From NCBI RefSeq assembly GCF_044763875.1, contig NZ_JBIWGZ010000004.1:248001-312000 (forward strand): a stretch of 64,000 bases of DNA. The letters run 5' to 3'. The position numbers were made by a program, and so were the translations under genes. The notes under the pieces were generated by a model. That model saw only the letters and a list, made by a program, of their open reading frames with translations. It made no database searches and was not told the DNA's origin. This DNA comes from Rummeliibacillus sp044763875 (GTDB lineage Bacteria; Bacillota; Bacilli; Bacillales_A; Planococcaceae). Positions 16,082 through 23,852 of the stretch are shown in pieces; position 1 is the stretch's first letter, and each line of letters opens with the position of its first letter.

Positions 16082-17547
16082 TATGGTGTCACAATTTCCT
16101 TAACTTCTGCACCCACATGTACGGGTGGTTTACGATCTTTCCATGGAGCAGATTCTTCTAATTGTTTCCCAAGCTGTAGAAGGGTTAACTCATCTGCGAA
16201 GCGTCCTGTAAATTGCAGCCCGATTGGTAAGCCAGACGCACTCATCGCAAGTGGCAATGATAACGATGGTTGACCTGTTGCGTTAAACAAATTGGTAAAC
16301 GGCGCGTATGTGAAAATCTGCTCTGTCCATTCAATCGCCGAGATATTTGGATTATCCGCATTTAGCTCACCGATTTTCGCTGGTAATGTGCCGATTGTTG
16401 GGCTTAAAAGCACATCGTAATCTTCAAAGAATGTCGCTACTTGACGTGATACAAGTGCATTTGTATTAATGGCTTCTAAAAGTGCGCTAGCTTTTAAGTC
16501 TTTGCCATATTCATAGCATTGCCAAATGGCTGCTTCAATTTTATCGCGTGAAGGTGTTTTACCTGTTAATTCTGCTGCCCCTGCAATCATTTTATAAATA
16601 TTCGCTGTCCAAATATTTACCGTTGCGCGTGAAAATGGTGCTTCGTCGTAACCTGGTCGAGCTTCGACTACTTCATGCCCTAACTCTTCTAATAATTTTA
16701 CGGCCTTATGTACGGCCTCGATACATTCCGGATCAACGAATGCACCAGAATTTGTTTCTGTAGTCCAGGCGATTTTCAGTGGTCGTACTTTTTGCTGAAT
16801 TGCTTTACTGTAAGGCATTTCCGGGCTTTGAATAATCGAGTAGCATCCTAAGTCTGGCCCAGCTACTTGGTCCAGTAATGTAGCGGTATCACGAATAGTT
16901 TTTGTCAGCGCAAATTCAATTGCTAGTCCATTTAATGCCTCACTATTATAAGGTCCCATTGGCACGCGACCACGTGAAGGCTTTAAGCCGACGACACCAC
17001 TGCATGATGCAGGAATACGAATGGATCCGCCTCCATCATTACCATGCGCGATTGGAACGATACCACTTGCGACAGAAGCGGCTGCACCGCCACTTGAACC
17101 ACCAGGGCTATGGTCTAGATTCCATGGGTTACGTGTTGGACCATAAATGACAGCTTCCGTTGCGGCATTATAGCCGAACTCTGGTGTTGTGGTTGTACCG
17201 CTTAATACTAAACCAGCATTTTTAAAACGTTTCATTAATTCACTATCGACAGACATTACCGCATTTTCTGCAACACGACTGCCCATACTATGTGGCACAC
17301 CTTCCGCATGGAGTACAAGTTCTTTAATTACAAATGGTACACCTGCAAATGGTTGATTATCATTTAAAGTTGGAATTGCTTTTTCAGCCTGTTCCTCTAA
17401 CACGCTGACAACGGCATTAATCGAAGGGTTGACCTTTTCAATACCTTGTAGCGCTAATTTTGTAAGTTCTTGTGGTGTCACTTGCTTTGTTTTTACTAAC
17501 TCCGCTAATCCAAGACCATCATATGATGCATATTCTTGTAAATTCAT
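16081..17547 (-). CDS. amidase (amidase signature family, GatA-like)
   Basis: The 488-residue enzyme shows the Ser-Ser-Lys triad of amidase-signature enzymes: Lys75 in VPFVIKEL, the cis-Ser151 in PGGSSGGAAA and nucleophile Ser175 in GNDGGGSIRIPAS. It would hydrolyse small or acyl amides in the cytoplasm. It stands alone rather than in a gatCAB operon, so it is not the tRNA amidotransferase subunit. ATG 17547 has GAGGTGATC upstream. A LuxR-type regulator is transcribed divergently from the same 130-bp region and may control it. Substrate unknown. Confidence 0.88.
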   Translation of the reverse strand: MNLQEYASYDGLGLAELVKTKQVTPQELTKLALQGIEKVNPSINAVVSVLEEQAEKAIPTLNDNQPFAGVPFVIKELVLHAEGVPHSMGSRVAENAVMSVDSELMKRFKNAGLVLSGTTTTPEFGYNAATEAVIYGPTRNPWNLDHSPGGSSGGAAASVASGIVPIAHGNDGGGSIRIPASCSGVVGLKPSRGRVPMGPYNSEALNGLAIEFALTKTIRDTATLLDQVAGPDLGCYSIIQSPEMPYSKAIQQKVRPLKIAWTTETNSGAFVDPECIEAVHKAVKLLEELGHEVVEARPGYDEAPFSRATVNIWTANIYKMIAGAAELTGKTPSRDKIEAAIWQCYEYGKDLKASALLEAINTNALVSRQVATFFEDYDVLLSPTIGTLPAKIGELNADNPNISAIEWTEQIFTYAPFTNLFNATGQPSLSLPLAMSASGLPIGLQFTGRFADELTLLQLGKQLEESAPWKDRKPPVHVGAEVKEIVTP

Positions 17548-17677
17548 TTGATCACCTCATAATAGTTTTGACTTACAAATTCATATTAAATTGAGATGAA
17601 AAAAATTGATATTACCCAAAAGGATAATTTGTTTTGAACGAGAATATGAATTTAATAGAAATAAGGAGGAATTAGTA

Positions 17678-18409
17678 TTGTATGAGCATAAAGAGGTGGG
17701 GGATTTATTAGAAGCAACGTTTAGGATTTCGAATATGAATATGCAACAAACAAGTGAAGACTTTAAATTGAATATGCTACAAGTATTGAGTGAATGTTTT
17801 CAATTTGAGCATATGATTTTTTGGGAAGTCGCAGATGGGGAGTTAAATGAACAGCCTGTCTGTTTCAATGTAGAGACATATACGGTACAAAATTATCTAC
17901 ATGAATATAAATATTATGATCCTTTGCACCCAGTGAATATGGAAAATCAGCCCGATATTCAATTAATGCAACGAAATGAAGTAATATCGATGAAGAAGAA
18001 ACGGTATTATGTTGAGCGCTTTTTACAATTAAATGATTTTATAGATGAAATGGGTATGTATCTGTACAATCAGCAAAAGCCAATAGCGGCTATTGGCTTT
18101 TTGCGAAAAGAAGGGGAAATACCATTTACAGAGCAGGATAGTCAAAAGTTATCGCATGTAAAGCGGATGATTGAAAATGTTTATTTATTACATCAATATG
18201 TTCAGCCAGGCGAGTCAATGCAAATTACACAACGAGAAAAAGAGCTGTTAATGTATTTATGTAAGGGATTTAAAAACGCAGAAATTGCCAGTTATTTATA
18301 TGTCAGTGAAAATACTGTAAAGAAGCATTTGCAAAATTTGTATCGAAAATTTCAAGTAACTTCCCGAACGCAGCTTGCATTAAAATATGCAGAAAGCTTT
18401 CGAGCATAA
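17678..18409 (+). CDS. LuxR-type transcriptional regulator with N-terminal sensory domain
   Basis: The 243-residue protein has a C-terminal helix-turn-helix of the LuxR/FixJ type (about residues 180-240: TQREKELLMYLCKGFKNAEI then VSENTVKKHLQNLYRK). The N-terminal 170 residues look like a GAF-type ligand domain, with WEVADGE and IAAIGFLRKEGEI strands. The TTG at 17678 is chosen as start because AAGGAGG lies 8 bp upstream; the frame is open to 17606. It has no receiver aspartate pattern. It is divergent from the amidase and is a likely regulator of it. Confidence 0.8.
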   Translation: MYEHKEVGDLLEATFRISNMNMQQTSEDFKLNMLQVLSECFQFEHMIFWEVADGELNEQPVCFNVETYTVQNYLHEYKYYDPLHPVNMENQPDIQLMQRNEVISMKKKRYYVERFLQLNDFIDEMGMYLYNQQKPIAAIGFLRKEGEIPFTEQDSQKLSHVKRMIENVYLLHQYVQPGESMQITQREKELLMYLCKGFKNAEIASYLYVSENTVKKHLQNLYRKFQVTSRTQLALKYAESFRA

Positions 18410-18887
18410 AAATAAGATGTTGGCAATCGATAAAAACCGAGTGCTATTTTAACCCGAACAATCCCACCTTCTTGATCTATCAGACTTTTCGCGTCCCATG
18501 TTAGAAAAACTTATTCAAAGGGGAAGGTTGGCAGGCTATGCTATCTTTTATCTTTGGAGGTCATTATATGACCAAAGATTATAAATTAGATTATGAATCC
18601 TTAGCTGTTTTCTTAAGCTTTATCATATACCGCACATAGACCAATTATGGTGAACTGTATCTTAAGTATATGAAATTTTGGTATTTGTTAATCTGTTTCT
18701 AATAGTTTTTAGATTTAGGGAAGTTATAATATAAATGATTAAAATAAGCTGTATAGGAAGTTTGAAATTTAATGACTTCTATACAGCCTATTTTTAATCT
18801 TTATACAATGTGCCACAAAAATTGATAGTGTATGCCATAAATTTGTACTGGGCATAAACGGTCAAGATGCATAGAAAGAGCTATTAG
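18410..18887. other. intergenic stretch of about 480 bp
   Basis: No full gene. At 18550-18582 an inverted repeat (TCTTTGG, GGTCAT / ATGACC, AAAGA) overlaps an ATG with a good GGAGG site; the frame it opens is only 23 codons and is probably a remnant. A bidirectional terminator lies at 18744-18796. Confidence 0.5.
18744..18796. terminator. bidirectional terminator
   Basis: The arms AATAAGCTGTATAGGAAGT and ACTTCTATACAGCCTATT pair over about 17 bp around a 13-base loop and are followed by T residues. It lies 90 bp beyond the stop of the minus-strand exosporium-like gene. Confidence 0.75.
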
Positions 18888-19310
18888 TTAACTTTTTATA
18901 GCTAGGCCACTGAAAGAAATGGGGCCAACAATGTTTGCTTGTGTGTTGGGTGTAATATTCTCAACGGTAAGTTGATAGAAGTTAGCGCCAGCTATTAAAT
19001 TGGAATCAATGGCTTGGAATGTAAAGGCGTAGTTTTGCTCTGAACCAATTGATTCTACTCCATTTTGAGTATTAAAGATTTCTTTCCCATTACGGAAGAT
19101 TCTAAATACAATTTGGGAAATATTAGTAATCCCTGACACGCCCACGGTTGAAACTAGCTCAACGTTATTATTTCTTGTTGCAGTGGCTGGGATTGTTATT
19201 TGAATCGAAGCTAAAAGAGCTTTAAATGGAGCTTGTGGAATTGTAAAAGCATTTCCTGGATTAAAACTGCTTAGGGGTTCAGAAGCTTGGTAATCAAGAA
19301 CTTGCACCAT
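18888..19310 (-). CDS. exosporium/spore-surface-like protein (ExsC-type, jelly-roll)
   Basis: The 140-residue protein has no signal peptide. It begins VQVLDYQASEPLSSF, resembling the start of Bacillus exosporium protein C, and continues as alternating beta strands rich in Ile, Thr, Val and Asn with no cysteine, consistent with a jelly-roll surface protein. The AAAGGAGGTGAT ribosome site is near-perfect, indicating high expression. A sequence fitting the sporulation mother-cell promoter type lies about 30 bp upstream. The family assignment rests on memory of the N-terminal pattern; it could also be another spore coat or inclusion protein. Confidence 0.55.
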   Translation of the reverse strand: MVQVLDYQASEPLSSFNPGNAFTIPQAPFKALLASIQITIPATATRNNNVELVSTVGVSGITNISQIVFRIFRNGKEIFNTQNGVESIGSEQNYAFTFQAIDSNLIAGANFYQLTVENITPNTQANIVGPISFSGLAIKS

Positions 19311-19338
19311 TTTATCACCTCCTTTTGTATGATCCTTA

Positions 19339-19367
19339 TAAGATATGTTTTTTATCAGAGCTTGGTT
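19339..19367 (-). promoter_or_regulatory. possible sigma-K/sigma-E (mother-cell) promoter
   Basis: On the minus strand the sequence CATATCTTA matches the sigma-K -10 pattern CATAnnnTA exactly, with an AAC element 17 bp upstream as a weak -35. It lies about 30 bp before the start codon of the exosporium-like gene. Matches this short occur by chance, so the call leans on the gene context. Confidence 0.4.
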
Positions 19368-19461
19368 GTGTTGTTATCCAAGCTTTGTTTAATTAAACTG
19401 TTCTGGATCCTCGAGGAATTCGGTGTTTAGTGAAAGCTCTCAAAATAAAAACCTCATTTAG

Positions 19462-19662
19462 ATTTATTACGGAGAACCGTATCATAAAGGTGCTGATGCA
19501 TTTCCTACTGTTTTGGTAACAATCAGTGGTGTTATTACATTTACTAAGAACGGTGACTTTTGGTTGAATCCTGTTAGCGGAGTGGTTGCAACCATATTAT
19601 TCCTCGGAATTGGACTGTTACTTAGGTCAATAAGAATAAAAAAAGAGCATTTGGACGTTTAA
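19462..19662 (+). pseudogene. C-terminal remnant of a membrane protein
   Basis: An open frame without a start codon encodes 66 residues with a clear hydrophobic helix (GVVATILFLGIGLLLRS) and a charged tail ending in a stop. It looks like the last part of a lost membrane protein. Its first codons overlap the GAACCGTATCATAA motif that recurs elsewhere, so the break may have happened at that repeat. The region 19663-19935 holds nothing else I can identify. Confidence 0.4.
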
Positions 19663-19935
19663 AAGGCGGGGAGGGGCCGTTAGTAAGAGGTTACAAACCG
19701 CCAGTTAAATAATTGCGGGGAACCTTTCCACAAATAGCCCTATAACAAGGTTATTTGATTTAAGATCGCCAATTCAGTTTAGTTTGTATATGGAGAATGA
19801 TAAGTAGTTCATAATGATTCCTCCGTTTTGACTGTTGTTGTAGTAACTACATTTTACACGAGGTCGTTATAGTCTTCTTTTTTTATCTTAGGTGTTGCAC
19901 CTTTATGTAAAGTAAGTTTAATAGACTGATAACAC

Positions 19936-20000
19936 AAAGCGAAAACTTCTAACGTAATTTGTCTCGACAACAATTACGATGTATGAGTTTTCGCTTTTTT
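19936..20000 (+). repeat. 62-bp hairpin, left copy, with terminator-like T-run
   Basis: Arms AAAGCGAAAACTT and GAGTTTTCGCTTT close a longer imperfect stem (TAACGTAATTTGTC with GACAACAATTACGAT). Its reverse complement recurs at 22873-22934 with only a few differences, and a partial third copy is at 23853-23909. The two full copies bracket the NosL-domain genes in opposite orientation. The T-run after the right arm could terminate plus-strand transcription before the locus. Confidence 0.75.
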
Positions 20001-20159
20001 TTCTGTTCAAAAATAGTAAATATTTAATATTTCATATGTTATCAACTATTTTTAGTAAAATTTAACTGTTATTTCACAGTTCTTTTCATCTTATTTCACA
20101 TCTGTTTTGTATTATGAATAATTGACAGACATTTAATTGAAAGGAGATTATTGTAAAAA

Positions 20160-20720
20160 ATGAAAAAACTATTTGTATTAGGAATTATGTTGTTAAGTAT
20201 TATCTCTGTAAGTTTTATTGCCAATAAGCACAAAATGGATGCTGAGGCAGCTATATCTAGTTTAAAAAAAGATGTACCTAAAAATTCAAAATGCGCATTG
20301 TGTAATATGTTTGTATATCAAAAGAAAGATAAAATGGGTGCTTTCTCATCACAGGCAATTAAAAAGAATGGTAAGGTTGTTTATTACGATGATATTGGTT
20401 GTCTTTTATACGATGAAGTAAAAAATAAAACAAAAAATAAAAAGTATGTTCGTGATTATAAAACTCTAAAATGGATCAAAGCGGAGAATGCGACATACGT
20501 CAAGACAAACTTGCATTCTCCTATGGAATGGGGCTATATCTCCTTTGCTAGCAAATCGGAAGCAAAGAAATATATTGCTAAACACAAAAAATGTAAAATT
20601 GTTAAGCTTAGTACAATTAAAAAAAGAGCAATCGACAGATATAAAGGTCAATTTAGTAGTGATGTGAAAAAAAAAAGATTTCAACAAAGCCAAGTGAACC
20701 TACGATTTTATCAAGTTTAG
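20160..20720 (+). CDS. secreted NosL-like copper-site domain protein, first part of a tandem-domain protein interrupted by frameshift
   Basis: The protein starts with a typical signal peptide (residues 1-30, cleavage near AEA-A). A NosL-like domain follows: CALCNM (Cys45, Cys48, Met50), AIKKNGKVVYYDDIGC (Cys81), KYVRDYKTLKWIKAE and SPMEWGYISFAS. NosL binds Cu(I) and serves nitrous oxide reductase maturation, but no nos gene is nearby. The last 14 residues are out of frame: at the A10 run 20667-20676 a one-base shift would join this protein to the next frame, giving two NosL domains in tandem. ATG 20160 follows AAAGGAG at a long spacing. Copper binding is inferred from the family. Confidence 0.75.
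   Translation: MKKLFVLGIMLLSIISVSFIANKHKMDAEAAISSLKKDVPKNSKCALCNMFVYQKKDKMGAFSSQAIKKNGKVVYYDDIGCLLYDEVKNKTKNKKYVRDYKTLKWIKAENATYVKTNLHSPMEWGYISFASKSEAKKYIAKHKKCKIVKLSTIKKRAIDRYKGQFSSDVKKKRFQQSQVNLRFYQV
20667..20677 (+). other. A10-G slippery run at the frame junction
   Basis: Ten A residues followed by G lie in frame 1 as GTG AAA AAA AAA AGA. Slipping back one base (or adding one A in the transcript) continues in the frame of the second NosL domain through residues ISTKPSEPTILSSLEKDVPK, which mirrors the AISSLKKDVPK linker before the first domain. The run fits an A-AAA-AAG ribosomal or transcriptional slip site, a phase-variable tract, or a sequencing error. Confidence 0.7.
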
Positions 20721-20728
20721 AGAAAGAT

Positions 20729-21103
20729 GTGCCGAAGAATATGGATTGTGCATTCTGCAATATGGTTGTTTATCAACAAAACGTTCCTTTAGGTGTTTTT
20801 TCAGCACAAGCTATCAAAAAAAATGGAAAAGTTGTCTATTACGATGATATTAGTTGCTTGCTTTACGATGAAGTGAAGAATTGCGAAACGAATAAAAAGT
20901 ACGTTCGTGATTACAAAACATTGAATTGGGTTCAAGCTAAAAAGGCAACTTATGTTAAAACATTTCTAACTTCACCAATGGACGATGGTTATATATATTT
21001 TGCTAAAGTAGTAGAAGGAAAGAATTATACTGCCAAACATTCAGGTACAAAAATTGTCCCATTTCAGACCGTTCAAAAAGAGAGTATTCAGAAATATCAA
21101 TAA
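20729..21103 (+). CDS. second NosL-like domain, downstream part of the frameshifted tandem protein
   Basis: The frame carries a complete NosL-like domain closely related to the first: CAFCNM, AIKKNGKVVYYDDISC, KYVRDYKTLNWVQAK and SPMDDGYIYFAK. The GTG at 20729 lacks a convincing ribosome site. The same frame remains open and homologous upstream back to the A10 run, so this is more likely the C-terminal half of the 20160 protein than an independent gene. It has no signal peptide of its own. Compared with domain 1, Asp-Ile-Gly-Cys becomes Asp-Ile-Ser-Cys, and both Cys of the first motif and the Met are kept. Confidence 0.7.
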   Translation: MPKNMDCAFCNMVVYQQNVPLGVFSAQAIKKNGKVVYYDDISCLLYDEVKNCETNKKYVRDYKTLNWVQAKKATYVKTFLTSPMDDGYIYFAKVVEGKNYTAKHSGTKIVPFQTVQKESIQKYQ

Positions 21104-21142
21104 GTATATTTAAAAACACAAGTAAAAAGGAGAATATAGAGA

Positions 21143-22828
21143 ATGAGAAAATATTTAGGATTCGGATTGCTGTTATGTGTAATTTTAATAGCGACTTTAA
21201 GTGGTAATCATAATTCGAGTGTATTTGCAGCAGCTACAGATGCAAATACAGATGTGCAAGCTATAAAGAATGGAAAAGTAGTTTACTATAAGGGTGTAAA
21301 TTCATTGTTATATGATGAATTAAATGAAGGGGTTACATTCACAAAAAAGGTTAAGGACTATAATACAAAAAAATGGGTTGAGTTAGATTCAGTAACGATT
21401 GTTAAAATAAATGCTTCAAAAAATATTTATTTCTCTAAAGTAGCAGCTGCAGAGAAATATATTAAAACTTATAAAAAGAAAAACAACGTAACATTAAAAA
21501 AGGTTAAATTAAAAACAATTAAAGCTAATGCCAAAGTAAAATATAAAAAAGAAGCACCAAGTATTGTATTAAAAGCGAGTACAACAAAGCCAACGAATAA
21601 AGATGTCACAGTGAATGTAGCTGTTACAGATAATAAGAAAGTGTCCCTTAAAAAATGGGCAATCGGTGTAGAGCCAGCAAATAAATTTTCAACTGCAGGT
21701 ACAGAATTGACAGATAATTCATTTACAGTAAGTGAAAATGGGACATATACAGTGTATGCTTTAGATAATAATGGTAATAAAAGAACGAAATCAATAAAAA
21801 TCTCAAATATCGATAAAACAAATCCAACTATTTCATTAAGCCCAAGTACAACGAATGCTACAAATGAAAATGTAACAGTAACTGCTTCGATTATTGATAA
21901 TGTGAAAGTAGTATCAAAAAAATGGGCAAGTGGTGATCAAACAGCTACGTATTTCACAAAGAATGGTACAAAATTTACGAGCAATACATTCAATATTAAA
22001 ACAAATGGAACATATACAGTATTCGCCAAAGACAGTGCAGGAAATACGCTCGTTCATACAATCACAATCTCAAATATCAATAAAACGGCACCAACAATCA
22101 CACTTTCAATACCTGAAAGTGATGTAACAGCCGTAAGTAAAAAAATACAAGTTTCAACTACTGATGATAATGGGATTCAAGATCAAAAATGGGCATATGG
22201 AAATAAGGGTGTAGAATATTTCGTTGATAAAGGTTCAAGAATAGCACCATTACAAAATGCGAATCAAAAAGATAAAATTATCACACTAAAAAATGGTGTT
22301 TATACAGTGTACGCTGAGGACAAATTGGGGAATAAAGCAGTAAAAACAATTACTGTAGATAAAATTTCTGGATTTTCAGAAATAACGCAAACGGGTGTAC
22401 ATTGTGAAGTATGTCGTATGGATCTTTATAACACTGACCCAAATAAAGTGTATACTGCCAAAGCGATTGACCAAGAAGGATATACACATTATTTTTGTAG
22501 AATTGGATGTATGTATCATCAACAACATGCAAATGGTATAGCATTTACTAATAAATATGTTCGTGATTATGGTGCAACAGCCCCACGCTTAAATAATTGG
22601 ATTGCAGTTGAAAATGCAGTAACTGTAAAATATAGAGCTGATGAAACAGCTAAAGGAATCATGGGTTGGAAACTTTTCCATTTCACAGATTTATCAAGTG
22701 CAGCAAACTATCTAGGTGTGAGCAAAGAAAATGTAGTAGCTGAAAAATTAGAAAATATCAGTGAATATGCGAAAACGAATAATAAGGGAATGGATTATCA
22801 ATACGAGGTTGATAAAGCCGCACAGTAA
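21143..22828 (+). CDS. secreted protein: degenerate NosL domain, three Ig-like repeats, C-terminal Cys-rich NosL domain
   Basis: The 561-residue protein has a signal peptide (cleavage near VFA-A, residue 29). Residues 40-130 follow the NosL pattern (AIKNGKVVYYKGVNSLLYDE, KKVKDYNTKKWVELD) but lack all cysteines. Three Ig-like repeats follow (about 138-223, 224-311, 314-408), each ending in a GTYTVYA.D..GN motif. Residues 418-540 are a NosL domain with HCEVCRM (Cys421, Cys424, Met426) and YFCRIGCM (Cys452, Cys456). No LPXTG or SLH anchor is seen. AAGGAG stands 10 bp before the ATG. The gene follows the tandem NosL gene by 39 bp. A role in extracellular copper binding is inferred. Confidence 0.8.
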   Translation: MRKYLGFGLLLCVILIATLSGNHNSSVFAAATDANTDVQAIKNGKVVYYKGVNSLLYDELNEGVTFTKKVKDYNTKKWVELDSVTIVKINASKNIYFSKVAAAEKYIKTYKKKNNVTLKKVKLKTIKANAKVKYKKEAPSIVLKASTTKPTNKDVTVNVAVTDNKKVSLKKWAIGVEPANKFSTAGTELTDNSFTVSENGTYTVYALDNNGNKRTKSIKISNIDKTNPTISLSPSTTNATNENVTVTASIIDNVKVVSKKWASGDQTATYFTKNGTKFTSNTFNIKTNGTYTVFAKDSAGNTLVHTITISNINKTAPTITLSIPESDVTAVSKKIQVSTTDDNGIQDQKWAYGNKGVEYFVDKGSRIAPLQNANQKDKIITLKNGVYTVYAEDKLGNKAVKTITVDKISGFSEITQTGVHCEVCRMDLYNTDPNKVYTAKAIDQEGYTHYFCRIGCMYHQQHANGIAFTNKYVRDYGATAPRLNNWIAVENAVTVKYRADETAKGIMGWKLFHFTDLSSAANYLGVSKENVVAEKLENISEYAKTNNKGMDYQYEVDKAAQ

Positions 22829-22872
22829 TTTTAAATAATAAAAATTTAAATATTACCTTTCGGATTTATAGA

Positions 22873-22936
22873 AAAGCGAAAACTCATGTATCGTAATTGT
22901 CGTTGAGACAAATCACGTTAGGAGTTTTCGCTTTGT
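22873..22936 (-). repeat. 62-bp hairpin, right copy (inverted relative to 19936)
   Basis: The sequence starts AAAGCGAAAACTCATGTATC and ends GGAGTTTTCGCTTT, forming a 13-bp outer stem. It is the reverse complement of the 19936 copy with about five differences. It follows the stop of the Ig/NosL gene by 44 bp and can serve as its terminator. Confidence 0.75.
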
Positions 22937-22957
22937 CATTAGTTGAAACAATTTGTT

Positions 22958-23152
22958 TTATCCCGCATTAACGGGCAGTAAGACCCCCACCTCAAGATTG
23001 AAAGAAATGAAGAAGATAGGTGGGGGATAACAGCCCGTAAAAGCCCGATTGGTTCGGGCCAACAAGATGTTGGTCACTCAGGTGTTGCCACAGGACGTGG
23101 CGTTTTTAACCTGAGTTCCTATATTTCAGTGGGAAAGAAAACCCCACTGATG
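22958..23152 (+). ncRNA. chain of five hairpins; dispersed structured repeat, possible TnpB/IS605-derived RNA
   Basis: In order the segment can form: CCCGCATTAACGGG; a long stem GGGCAG..ACCCCCACCT with AGGTGGGGG..CAGCCC (to 23037); GCCCGA-loop-TCGGGC (23043-23059); CCAACAAGATGTTGG; ACTCAGGT..ACCTGAGT enclosing GTTGCCAC/GTGGCG (23076-23116); and CAGTGGG..CCCACTG (23127-23149). A degenerate copy of the first part lies at 7205-7310. It sits in the leader of the thioredoxin gene. Such structure could be a regulatory leader, the end of an IS200/IS605-type element with guide-RNA-like structure, or a mobile palindromic repeat; the sequence does not decide. Confidence 0.55.
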
Positions 23153-23224
23153 GAAGTTTCACTTTATAATTACTACCTTTTTAGGATTTATTTCTTATTC
23201 ATTTACAAAATTGGAGGTATTCCA

Positions 23225-23830
23225 TTGGTTAAGAATTGGGTGTCCATCATTATTATTATGGGATTAATAACGATGGTTGCAATGAATGTTCTGGGTAACG
23301 AGAAAAAGCCGATAGATTGGAAAGAAACAGTGAAAACAGCCGAAACAGCTAAAACAGCTAAAAAAACTGAAACAGCATCTACTAATGAAAAAGAGGATAC
23401 GACATCTCAAGTAGAGTATGTAGCACCAGATTTTGAGTTGAAAACGTTAGAAGGTGAAACTGTACGTTTATCGGATTATATAGGTAAAAAGGTGATTATA
23501 AATTTTTGGGCAACATGGTGTCCACCTTGTAATGAAGAAGTACCACATATGCAAAAGGTTTATGAAGAGTATAAAAATCAAGGTGTTGAAATTTTAGCTG
23601 TTAACGTAACCAATAAGGATAAGGGAAAAGAAGCGATTGCTCAATTTGTGAAAGAACATGGACTAACTTTTGAAGTTTTGTTAGATGAAGAAGGGTTTGT
23701 AGGTAGTACATATCAAGTTCTTACGCTGCCAACGACTTATATAATTGATACAGAAGGGAACATGGTTGACATCATTGAAGGTCCAATGAATGAGGCAGTG
23801 ATGAAAAAATTAATTAACAAGGCCGAATAA
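23225..23830 (+). CDS. TlpA/ResA-type membrane-anchored thioredoxin
   Basis: The 201-residue protein has one N-terminal membrane anchor (about residues 5-23), a charged Thr/Lys/Glu-rich linker (30-64) and an extracytoplasmic AhpC/TSA-TlpA domain with the redox motif FWATWCPPC (Cys99, Cys102) and cis-Pro in TLPTTYI. The TTG at 23225 with GGAGGT 6 bp upstream gives the normal length; an open frame reaching back to 23129 runs into a hairpin and is rejected. TlpA/ResA proteins reduce cysteines of copper proteins or apocytochromes outside the membrane. Next to Cys-rich NosL-domain proteins, a role in keeping their CxxC sites reduced is an attractive inference. Confidence 0.88.
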   Translation: MVKNWVSIIIIMGLITMVAMNVLGNEKKPIDWKETVKTAETAKTAKKTETASTNEKEDTTSQVEYVAPDFELKTLEGETVRLSDYIGKKVIINFWATWCPPCNEEVPHMQKVYEEYKNQGVEILAVNVTNKDKGKEAIAQFVKEHGLTFEVLLDEEGFVGSTYQVLTLPTTYIIDTEGNMVDIIEGPMNEAVMKKLINKAE

Positions 23831-23852
23831 TAAAAACTAAACAATTCCGAAG

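Noticed and set aside
22958..23152. Known metabolite riboswitch class in the thioredoxin leader
   Set aside because: No conserved core of the TPP, cobalamin, SAM, lysine, purine or c-di-AMP types could be recognised, and a partial copy lies at an unrelated place without a suitable gene start.
23129..23224. N-terminal extension of the thioredoxin gene from a GTG at 23129
   Set aside because: The extension starts inside a hairpin of the structured repeat. The TTG at 23225 has a good GGAGGT site and directly precedes the membrane anchor.
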